Source: Sphingomonas hankookensis
GTDB taxonomy: Bacteria > Pseudomonadota > Alphaproteobacteria > Sphingomonadales > Sphingomonadaceae
Length of the DNA stretch: 64,000 nt
Assembly: GCF_001619955.1 (NCBI RefSeq)
Contig: NZ_LQQO01000023.1
Coordinates: 1 to 64,000, forward strand
Direction of reading: 5' to 3'
Position 1 is the first letter of the stretch. Each line of letters opens with the position of its first letter. The notes under the pieces are model-generated. The model worked only from the letters and a program-made list of their open reading frames with translations, was not told the DNA's origin and ran no database searches. Both the position numbers and the translations under genes were made by a program. This document shows, in pieces, positions 55,044 through 62,579 of the stretch.

Positions 55044-56429
55044 CTATAGTTGCTGGTCGGAGTTGGGTAAAGCCGACGACCGTGATCCCTTGCGGACCTC
55101 CGCGAGCCAGATCGCCGCGACGACGATGGTCGCCATCATCATGGGAGTCCGCGCGGGATAGTCGAACGCGCTGGCGATCAGTGTCAGCAGCAGGATCGCC
55201 GACCCCAGGCGCGACCGCACCATATCTTTCCCCTGGCGCCATGCACGCAGGCTGACGCCTGCCCACCACAGAAGGGCGGCGATCATCAGTGCCAGTCCAG
55301 CGACACCGCCATCGAGCGCGATCTCGAGGAAGTCGTTATGGGCGTGGTTGAAATAAGTAGGCTTCAACAGGTCCAGCGGCTCGTTGATCCGGAATACCGG
55401 ATCGAAACTCCCAAATCCCGTTCCTGCGGGCCAGTAGGTCCGTTCCATCGAGAGAACGACGGGCAACGCCCGGGCGCGTATCTCCGCGTCACCTTCGGTG
55501 ACAATGGCCCGGTTGATGCTTTCGGCACGGTCCGCGGCGACGCTGAGAAGGACCATGCCGCCGATCGCGACAAGGATACCGGCCAGCAGCACCGGCAAGA
55601 CCCAGCGTGGATACCGCTGTAGTTCGCGCCGCAAGGGCACGTTGGCGATCAGCAGCCCCAGCAGCGTCCCGGACATCCCGACGATCATACCCGCCCGCGA
55701 TCCGGTCGCCAGGATTGTCAGGATGAACAGCAGCAACAAGCCGATCGCGACCGGACCACGCCAATGCGGTCGCCTTCCATCCAGGAACACCCATGCCGGC
55801 GCCAGCACGCATCCTATCGCCAGGAACAGCGAGAGGTGGTTCCGGTTCGCAAAATTCCCGCTCACCTGTCCCGGCGTGTCGTTGACGAAGGGATTGTTAA
55901 AGCTGGCCCCGGAGAACTGGATCAACCCCGTCAGGGCGGATAGTGTGACGAAGACGAGCAGGATGGATGGCAGCCATTTGCGCTCTTGGGGAGAGCTAGC
56001 CGCGATCAGCAGCAGCACCGCGATCGGCACGATCAGCGACCCCGCGGCGTTCCATGTCGCTCCGGGCACCATCGACCATGGCCGCCAAGGCTGCGCCTCC
56101 CCGACGATGTCCGTCGCGCCGCTCAGCATCGCGCGGCCCGGTAATGACTGCCAGATCGCAGGAGGCAAGGGGACGAGCTGGACCAGAACGAGTAGCAGGG
56201 CTGCCGACAACAGCAGCGCGACGGGTTTGACGTCCCGCAAGGCGGGACGAGGTCCGAACAACGCCAGTACGATGAGCGACAGCCATGCGACGGTGCGGAC
56301 GACGATCTGGCCCAACGCATCCGCACGCGATGCCCCGCCCGCCAACCATAGGAAGCCGAGCAGGATCGCCAGCAGGACAAAGCCGATCCCTGGTCGGGGG
56401 AAAGCGGCGGGGCGGGCACGGGATATCAT
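55044..56429 (-). CDS. O-antigen ligase / Wzy-like polymerase family membrane protein
   Basis: A 461-residue protein with about 12 hydrophobic segments and the Wzy_C hallmark region: FANRNHLSLFLAIGCVLAPA, ILATGSRAGMIVGMSG, then the large periplasmic loop with FNHAHNDFLEIALDGGVAGL. The family covers O-antigen ligases (WaaL) and polymerases (Wzy). A second membrane protein with polymerase-like topology is encoded at 58913-60214, so one may polymerise and the other ligate or both may polymerise different steps. It sits between wza (41 bp) and the beta-helix gene (79 bp). Confidence 0.87.
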   Translation of the reverse strand: MISRARPAAFPRPGIGFVLLAILLGFLWLAGGASRADALGQIVVRTVAWLSLIVLALFGPRPALRDVKPVALLLSAALLLVLVQLVPLPPAIWQSLPGRAMLSGATDIVGEAQPWRPWSMVPGATWNAAGSLIVPIAVLLLIAASSPQERKWLPSILLVFVTLSALTGLIQFSGASFNNPFVNDTPGQVSGNFANRNHLSLFLAIGCVLAPAWVFLDGRRPHWRGPVAIGLLLLFILTILATGSRAGMIVGMSGTLLGLLIANVPLRRELQRYPRWVLPVLLAGILVAIGGMVLLSVAADRAESINRAIVTEGDAEIRARALPVVLSMERTYWPAGTGFGSFDPVFRINEPLDLLKPTYFNHAHNDFLEIALDGGVAGLALMIAALLWWAGVSLRAWRQGKDMVRSRLGSAILLLTLIASAFDYPARTPMMMATIVVAAIWLAEVRKGSRSSALPNSDQQL

Positions 56430-56508
56430 AGCGGTTGCGGACTACGCGATTGGTCCACCGAACGAAACCCGCCAAAAGCACCGGCCTCTGTCCTTCGATC
56501 CTCGAGGA

Positions 56509-58098
56509 TCAACCACCGACGGGCCGTTCCACGAACAGGCGTGCGTTCAGCATGTCGGTTGCGGCCTGTCGTGTCGGGAAACAAAGCAGCTGGTACCCGC
56601 CGATACGGATCTGTCCCGCGCGTTCGGCCCGTAACCAGAAGCCGAGGCTCTTGATCCGGTTTCGTGCAAGTGCGATGCCGCCCAGCGTAGTCCAGTCCGT
56701 ACGGTCGAGCGAGGTGACCGTGGAAATCGCTGCATCCCCGGTTACCTGAAGTTCGGGCGCATCGCCGCCGAGCCGACGATAGGCGAAGGTCCAGAGCACG
56801 AACTGGTCGGGTGCCAGCGTGTCGAGCGCATTGAGGAAGACGTGATCCTTCGCATCCAGCAGGATGTCCTGACTGCGTCCCTCTCCCGGAAGGATGGCGT
56901 CGGCAGCGGGACGCGTCTGCAGGTTGCGCGTACCCCGCAACAGGATCGGCGCGCGACAGGCATTCGTGTCGTTCGCGCTGGCAACGGCCGTCCGCGATAC
57001 CATGGCCCGGGGAAGCAGGTGGAAGACCCCCCCCGTCGGCCCCTCGTTCTTCAAGTTGGCGTTGGTGAGGCTGTGGGTCGTCCCCTCGATGGTGCGACCT
57101 CCGAAAAGGCGCGCCTCATGGTGCGCGATCGTCGCCGAACGATCTGCCAGAACCACCTCGAACAGGTCGAGCGCCGAGGCGCGGGTGGTGAGGCTGGTTT
57201 CACCGATCAGGACGGTCTTGCCGGGCGGCGTGTCGTGCAGTTCGATCGCAGCGACATCCCGGGCGAACAGGAATACCGGATCATATGCCCGACCATCGAT
57301 CGCCAGCCGGTGATCGCGCGCGCCAGTCGCATTGGCTTCGTTCCAGCACGATCGCAACGTGACGCCGGGAACACCTTCACGACCCTCGAAACGTTCGAGG
57401 ACGATAACCGACCCGGGGTTGTTCTCGAACAGGCATTCCTCGAACGTCACCTGCCCCGATCCGGCGACTTCGCTGCGCAGGCGCACGACCGCCGCCGTAG
57501 CGCGCTGGAAATGGCATTGACGCGCGATGAGCACGCCACCGTGCATCACCTGGCCATTCCATGCGGCGCTGGTCCCGCGGATATGATAGGCGGCATCCTC
57601 GAACTGGCAGTCCTCCAGCCACAGGCCGATGTTGCCATTCGGTCGCAGGACGCAGGTCTCGAAATCCTGGAACCGGACGTTGCGGAAGATAGTACGCCCC
57701 GAATGGAGCGCCCGCTGATCGGGATCATGCCCGAAACCGATGCCGCGCCGCCCCTGACCGGCCACCGTCAGATCGCTGATCGTCACCGCATCCCATGCCG
57801 CATCGGCATATTGCGCCTGCAGGACCGGGCGCGCCGGATCGGCCGATTGCAGCACGGTCGCGCTCCGTCCCGCACCGCGTAAATGCACGAGCCGAGAATG
57901 GAGATTGAGCGACGTCTTGATCGTGCCCGCGGGAAGGGACAAGGTACCGCCGCCGGCCTTGACCAGCGCATCGTACCGCATCTGGAGCGCATCGGTGTCT
58001 GGACCGGGCCCGTCTTCCTGCTTGCGGGCGACGGTCGCCCCCGCGCCGGCGGCGAGGACCGTCGACATGGCAAGAAGATTGCGGCGACTTGTCAGCAC
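56509..58098 (-). CDS. Tat-exported right-handed beta-helix (pectate-lyase-like) protein
   Basis: A 529-residue protein from a GTG at 58098: MLTSRRNLLAMSTVLAAGAG is a twin-arginine signal (SRRNLL). The start overlaps the stop of the upstream glycosyltransferase by 7 bases, and the frame above it is antisense noise. Residues about 45-370 form turns of a beta-helix (GGTLSLPAGTIKTSLNLHSR, VTISDLTVAGQGRRGIGFGH, VTFEECLFENNPGSVIVLER), as in pectate lyase or epimerase folds. The last 150 residues are a beta-sandwich-like domain. It could cut or modify the secreted polymer. Export folded through Tat would fit a cofactor or metal. Catalytic residues cannot be named. Confidence 0.8.
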   Translation of the reverse strand: MLTSRRNLLAMSTVLAAGAGATVARKQEDGPGPDTDALQMRYDALVKAGGGTLSLPAGTIKTSLNLHSRLVHLRGAGRSATVLQSADPARPVLQAQYADAAWDAVTISDLTVAGQGRRGIGFGHDPDQRALHSGRTIFRNVRFQDFETCVLRPNGNIGLWLEDCQFEDAAYHIRGTSAAWNGQVMHGGVLIARQCHFQRATAAVVRLRSEVAGSGQVTFEECLFENNPGSVIVLERFEGREGVPGVTLRSCWNEANATGARDHRLAIDGRAYDPVFLFARDVAAIELHDTPPGKTVLIGETSLTTRASALDLFEVVLADRSATIAHHEARLFGGRTIEGTTHSLTNANLKNEGPTGGVFHLLPRAMVSRTAVASANDTNACRAPILLRGTRNLQTRPAADAILPGEGRSQDILLDAKDHVFLNALDTLAPDQFVLWTFAYRRLGGDAPELQVTGDAAISTVTSLDRTDWTTLGGIALARNRIKSLGFWLRAERAGQIRIGGYQLLCFPTRQAATDMLNARLFVERPVGG

Positions 58099-58916
58099 GG
58101 TGTCGCCCGGTCCTGCGGCGCGGAAACCACCTGTGAGGCAAAGGCGGCACGCCCGGCGAATTTGGCGGGGCGCATCAGGAACTGGGGCAGTTTCAGCAGA
58201 TAACGCAGCATCGCCCGCAGCTTCACGCCGCGCAGGCCGGCGGCGCGCAACGCGCGTTCGATCTCGGCGTTCAGCGTCGCCTTGGCTCGCAGCCCGTCGG
58301 TGCTCAATCCACCGTGACGGAAGCCGACGAGCGCACGATCCACCCGTGCCAGACGCAGCGGACCCTTTCGGAACAGGCGCAGGATGAGATCGAAATCGCC
58401 CGCGATCCGGAACCGGTCGTCGAAGCCGCCCGCCTCGCCAAGCAGCGTCGTCCGGGCATAGAAGGTGGGATGGGGTGGCATATGGCCGAAACCCAGCATC
58501 CAGGGCCGGTAGTTGCGAATGCCGTAATAGCGCTGCACCTTGTCGGGTGTCTCGCCATCCACCATCGTCACGCCGGCGATGACCGCATCGGCCTGTATCG
58601 CCCCGGCGGCGGCGGCGATTGCAGCGAGTGCGTCGGGTTCGCACAAGAAGTCGTCCGCATTGAGGAAACCGACATAATCGCCCGTCGCTCGGGCCAGCCC
58701 CTTGTTCATCGCGTCATAGGCACCGCGATCGGGTTCGCTGATCGCTACTGCGACATGGGGATAGCGTCGAACCACATCCATGGTGGCATCGCGCGAGCCG
58801 CCGTCGATGATGATATGCTCGACCTCGACACCATGCTGGGCTGCAACGGACGCCAGGGTGTCGCCGATCGTGGCCGCCGCATTGAAGCAGACCGTGACAA
58901 CCGATATTCGCATCAT
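58092..58916 (-). CDS. family 2 glycosyltransferase
   Basis: A 274-residue GT-A enzyme: MMRISVVTVCFNAAATIGDT at the start, HIIIDGGSRDATMDVVRRY, the DXD-type region (ISEPDRGAYDAMNKGLARAT then GDYVGFLNADD), and FRIAGDFDLILRLFRKG. This is the WcaA/WcaE-like pattern of enzymes that add a sugar to the lipid-linked repeat unit on the cytoplasmic face. Two ATGs at 58916 and 58913 are both possible. Overlaps its neighbours on both sides (4 bp with the polymerase-like gene, 7 bp with the beta-helix gene), so all three are coupled. Sugar and acceptor unknown. Confidence 0.92.
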   Translation of the reverse strand: MMRISVVTVCFNAAATIGDTLASVAAQHGVEVEHIIIDGGSRDATMDVVRRYPHVAVAISEPDRGAYDAMNKGLARATGDYVGFLNADDFLCEPDALAAIAAAAGAIQADAVIAGVTMVDGETPDKVQRYYGIRNYRPWMLGFGHMPPHPTFYARTTLLGEAGGFDDRFRIAGDFDLILRLFRKGPLRLARVDRALVGFRHGGLSTDGLRAKATLNAEIERALRAAGLRGVKLRAMLRYLLKLPQFLMRPAKFAGRAAFASQVVSAPQDRATPC

Positions 58917-60214
58917 TCAGTACCCATATATGTCGTCGGATGCGCGTAACCGCGCGTATAATATCCGCCCTTCATGGCAAGAAACAGCGCGCTTATCAGC
59001 AAGATCACCGTTCCGCTGTAATAGCCGACGCTTCGTACGAACAATTCGACCATGAACGATGCCATTGATGACAAGGCAAATATCCTTACCGGATCGATCG
59101 TGGCCGCCCTTGCACCGATCCAGCGGAGCACGACACCGGCCCGAAGGGCGAAGACTATGGCGCAGATCGTCAAGGCCACGCCGACAAAGCCGAATTCGGC
59201 GATCAGCTTGGCGGCCAGAAACCCGCCGTCACGCAGATTGGCATCGTCGTGGGACAGACGATAGATCAGGTCCGACGTCGGCACGTTGATGGGTGCGATA
59301 CCCAGTTGCTGGAAGCCGATGCCCCATCCCGAGGTCGCCTGCCAGCCTGCATCGATGAGTTCCAGCCCTTGAATATACACGAGGGTGGAGAGGTTCGTGG
59401 TCTGGGCTCCGAAATCCAACCGATCGGTGAAATACTCGATGTTGAGGTTCGCGATCACCGCGACGAGCGTCGCAAACCCGGCAACCAGTAGATAGCCGGA
59501 GAGCGAACATGCCGCAGCGATCCCGACGACGATCACGAGCGACAGGTTCTGGAGGACATAGGCTGTCGCCAGAGTGCCGACGAGCCACGCGACTTTGACC
59601 GGAACCGCCGAACGCACGCATTGATAGATGAGGAAGGGAGCAAACGCCAAGGCAAGGTGGGACGGTTCGGTGAAGGGAAACGCCGGCTTGTTGAACGTAA
59701 CCGAAGCGGGTGGTTGCAGGCCGATAACGGACAAAGCGGCAATGACGATGAACAGAGCCGACATCGTGTTCACGACCTTGGTGAACGCCTTTCGGTCGCC
59801 ACGATCCAGCAACTGGCTGCTCAGATAGGCGATGACGATCATGACCAGGGTCACGGCGAGCGAGCCGGCCCCGCGACTGACCGAGCTGGAAAACCATAGG
59901 CTCGCCACCGCACTGTGCAGCGTTACGACGAACAGCGTGACAGCCAGCGGCGGCAGGACGCGCTGCCACCGCATGTCCCGGTCCAGTCGATAGATACCGA
60001 CGATTCCCATGGCGACGATCAGCACGAAGGCGACGATCAATCCCACGGTCAGCGACGATGCGCCCAGCAGGAACCGCGGTATCGGCGGCAGGAACAGCAA
60101 AAGGGCGAGGATGGCGAACATCGCGAACCCCGATGTCGCGCCGCCTCTTTCGGTCATGTCCGGCGCTGCAGGCACGATCGGGTCCCGCAGCGCGTCCTGT
60201 GCGGGCGATCGCAT
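58913..60214 (-). CDS. Wzy-like polysaccharide polymerase (multi-pass membrane protein)
   Basis: A 433-residue protein with 10-12 hydrophobic segments (for example FAMFAILALLLFLPPIPRFL, LTVGLIVAFVLIVAMGIVGI) and a loop with GWQATSGWGIGFQQLGIAPI, DANLRDGGFLAAKLIAEFG, a layout seen in many Wzy polymerases, whose sequences are weakly conserved. Starts chosen at 60214 (MRSPAQD), where the ATG overlaps the upstream glycosyltransferase stop (TGATG). It would join repeat units at the periplasmic face after flipping by the Wzx-like protein. The call rests on topology and context more than on motif. Confidence 0.78.
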   Translation of the reverse strand: MRSPAQDALRDPIVPAAPDMTERGGATSGFAMFAILALLLFLPPIPRFLLGASSLTVGLIVAFVLIVAMGIVGIYRLDRDMRWQRVLPPLAVTLFVVTLHSAVASLWFSSSVSRGAGSLAVTLVMIVIAYLSSQLLDRGDRKAFTKVVNTMSALFIVIAALSVIGLQPPASVTFNKPAFPFTEPSHLALAFAPFLIYQCVRSAVPVKVAWLVGTLATAYVLQNLSLVIVVGIAAACSLSGYLLVAGFATLVAVIANLNIEYFTDRLDFGAQTTNLSTLVYIQGLELIDAGWQATSGWGIGFQQLGIAPINVPTSDLIYRLSHDDANLRDGGFLAAKLIAEFGFVGVALTICAIVFALRAGVVLRWIGARAATIDPVRIFALSSMASFMVELFVRSVGYYSGTVILLISALFLAMKGGYYTRGYAHPTTYMGTE

Positions 60215-61326
60215 CACGACGCCAGATCCTCGTACAACGCGACGTGCCGTTGCGCCGTGCCGACCCACGAGAAGCGTTCGCCCCGCACATGGCCGGCCGC
60301 GATCATCCGGGTGCGCATGTCACCGTCCTCCATCAACGCACGCATATGGTCGGTCCATGCATCGGCATCGTCGGCATCGGCGTATAATGCGGCGGTACCG
60401 CCGACTTCGGGCAGCGAGGTCAGGGGTGCCGCCACGACCGGGCAGCCATGCATCATCGCTTCGAGCAGGGGCAACCCGAATCCTTCGTGCTTGGATGGAT
60501 AGAGCAGCGCGCATGCCGCCTCATAATATCCTGCCAGCACATCGTCGTTGCCGCCCAGTTGCCGGACGCGATCCGACAGGCCCGCCTGTGCCAGCGCCTC
60601 CTGTTCCTCGTTGGAGAACGCCCCCCCGCCGAAACAGATCAGGTCCGCGTCCTGCGGCAGTCCGCGCAAGGCAGGGATCAGGATCGAGAAATTCTTGTAG
60701 CGATCGCGCTTCCCGACAAACAGGAAAAACGGCCGCGGACGATCGATCGCGACCGGACGATCCGATATTCTGCGTGTCCCGTGCGGAATGACCACGGCGC
60801 GTGACACCAAGGTCGGCAAGGTGTCGCCCAGATAGTTCAACGTCGATTGCGACACGCATATGATGCTGTCGGCGCGTTCGAGGGCCTTGCGCTTCATCCT
60901 GCGGCGCAGTGTCGCGCGTGGTCCGGCTTCGTCACGCGCGACCATGTCCCACAGATCGTGCACTGTCTCCACCACCGTGGTGCGGGAAGGGAGAAGGTCG
61001 ACGATCGGATGATAGGTTCGGTGCACGACGCGAGTGCCGCTGCCCGACACGATCCGGCGCAACTGCCTTTCGTTAGCCAGCGTTCCCAGCGCCGACCGCC
61101 TGCCCCCCCGCGAAGCATGACCGACGACATGGCGATCGAACCAGTCCGCCTTGCGCTCTTCCGCCAGCAATGCGTTGTCGTTCGTCCCCGTAAAACTCTG
61201 CCACGGACGATAGCCAACGCCATCAAGCGCGCGCATGAGTTCGATCATGCATCGCGACACGCCCCCGGTGACCTGGGCTGCGAAGATGTCATGCGAGAAC
61301 AGCATGGCTTCAGGACTTTCCATCAT
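60214..61326 (-). CDS. family 4 (GT-B) glycosyltransferase
   Basis: A roughly 370-residue GT-B enzyme: MLFSHDIFAAQVTGGVSRCM near the start, VVETVHDLWDMVARDEAGPR, RADSIICVSQSTLNYLGDTL, PFFLFVGKRDRYKNFSILIP and the donor-binding YPSKHEGFGLPLLEAMMHG (EGFGLPxLE motif with the catalytic glutamate). It should transfer a sugar with retention, from a nucleotide donor; with Gmd/Fcl nearby GDP-fucose or GDP-mannose is a fair guess. The start is uncertain among ATGs at 61362, 61326 and 61305; the last has a GGAAAG site in front. Confidence 0.93.
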   Translation of the reverse strand: MMESPEAMLFSHDIFAAQVTGGVSRCMIELMRALDGVGYRPWQSFTGTNDNALLAEERKADWFDRHVVGHASRGGRRSALGTLANERQLRRIVSGSGTRVVHRTYHPIVDLLPSRTTVVETVHDLWDMVARDEAGPRATLRRRMKRKALERADSIICVSQSTLNYLGDTLPTLVSRAVVIPHGTRRISDRPVAIDRPRPFFLFVGKRDRYKNFSILIPALRGLPQDADLICFGGGAFSNEEQEALAQAGLSDRVRQLGGNDDVLAGYYEAACALLYPSKHEGFGLPLLEAMMHGCPVVAAPLTSLPEVGGTAALYADADDADAWTDHMRALMEDGDMRTRMIAAGHVRGERFSWVGTAQRHVALYEDLAS

Positions 61327-61392
61327 GCAGGCCATAGGATCGTCCGGTTCCTGTAACACCAAGCGATCGACTGGCTACCCATAGTTCTACCA

Positions 61393-62568
61393 TTACGATG
61401 GCAGCTCAAGACAAATGTCACGTTCGACAATATAGCGCTCAAGCTGGTCGTACGCGGCACCGATGTCGGGCAGATTTTCGAAGGAAAGTGCCTCTCCACC
61501 GGCCTTTGGCGAACGGAGTCGACGACCATAGCGGCCCATCTGGAACATCATTTCCCTTGCAGCTTCCCAAAGCATCGCTCCTGGACCCGCACGCAGACCA
61601 TTTCGTCGTGCATGCGCTGCGGATGTATTCACGACACCTATCTGATCCCGGTGCTGCATCATCGAAAGCGCGTAGATTCGGGCGAGATTGATCGCCCCTT
61701 CCGATAGACCAAGTCGGTCCGCTGCCTTCTTCAGGGAATAGGACCACATGATATGTGGTGCGTAATAGGCTGGAATCAAAGGATCCCAACGCAAGCCGGC
61801 AAAGGCTGCGGTATGCGGATGCTTTGCGAGTGACCGATCGTCGTTCCGCGCCGCATAGCTTCCTGCGGTACTGGCCGGGGAGCCGCCAGGAATGGAGAAC
61901 GGATAGTCGACCTGCCACGCGTTGCGTGCCATCTCGCTTATGAGCGTGGCGCTGTAGATATCGGGGCTGAGCCCTCCGAACAGCGCACCAAATCGCTCCC
62001 GTACCTTTTCGATCAGGGCACGCGATACCAGACCGTGATAGATACGCGGCATCGATCCCAACCCTCGTCCGGGATCGCGCAATACCTCGCGCAGTGCAGC
62101 CGGCGGGTCGAGACGGCGGGCCTTACCGGTGAAGGGATGTACGAACAACCGGCTTTCATAGCCGCTTCCATAGTATCTCGACTGGATGCCCGGCCAGAAA
62201 TAGTTGGCGATGAACCGCGCCCCATAGCTCAGTACCGCATCAATATCATTGCATTCTGCCCAGCGAGCAATATCTTCCAGCCCGGGACCGATACAATCAT
62301 CGTCCCCCAAGAACATCACGTAGCGCCCCCGTGCATGTTCCAGCGCGAATTCGAAATGGGTTACAACGTCCATTGGGCGGTTGGGACGCAGATATTCAAC
62401 CGAGCCGGTGCCGGTCGCAGGGGGCAGCATGGCTTCCAGCCCCTCCTCGGCGCTGGTGTCGCTCACGACGATCTGTGCATCGGGCAATATCCCGACGATC
62501 TTGCGGACCGCGATCGCAGCATATCGCTGCCGGTTGTGCGATGGCATGACGATCGTGATCAACGGCAC
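61393..62568 (-). CDS. family 2-like glycosyltransferase (long form)
   Basis: A 391-residue protein. I start it at a GTG at 62568 because it follows an AAAGGAAG site and gives VPLITIVMPSHNRQRYAAIA at the very N-terminus; the longer open frame above is antisense to the flippase gene. Motifs: IVVSDTSAEEGLEAML, GRYVMFLGDDDCIGPGLEDI (the DDD metal site), then a C-terminal half of about 200 residues without clear match (GGLSPDIYSATLISEMARNA, SYSLKKAADRLGLSEGAINL). The N-terminal GT-A half is sound. GC content is a little lower than in its neighbours. Acceptor and donor unknown. Confidence 0.85.
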   Translation of the reverse strand: MPLITIVMPSHNRQRYAAIAVRKIVGILPDAQIVVSDTSAEEGLEAMLPPATGTGSVEYLRPNRPMDVVTHFEFALEHARGRYVMFLGDDDCIGPGLEDIARWAECNDIDAVLSYGARFIANYFWPGIQSRYYGSGYESRLFVHPFTGKARRLDPPAALREVLRDPGRGLGSMPRIYHGLVSRALIEKVRERFGALFGGLSPDIYSATLISEMARNAWQVDYPFSIPGGSPASTAGSYAARNDDRSLAKHPHTAAFAGLRWDPLIPAYYAPHIMWSYSLKKAADRLGLSEGAINLARIYALSMMQHRDQIGVVNTSAAHARRNGLRAGPGAMLWEAAREMMFQMGRYGRRLRSPKAGGEALSFENLPDIGAAYDQLERYIVERDICLELPS

Positions 62569-62579
62569 GGCGCTTCCTT

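Noticed and set aside
58063..58075. Further GTCGACATG matches inside coding regions (for example here, 32734 and 48480).
   Set aside because: Single half-sites explained by codon use (Val-Asp-Met type strings); not counted as members of the palindrome family.
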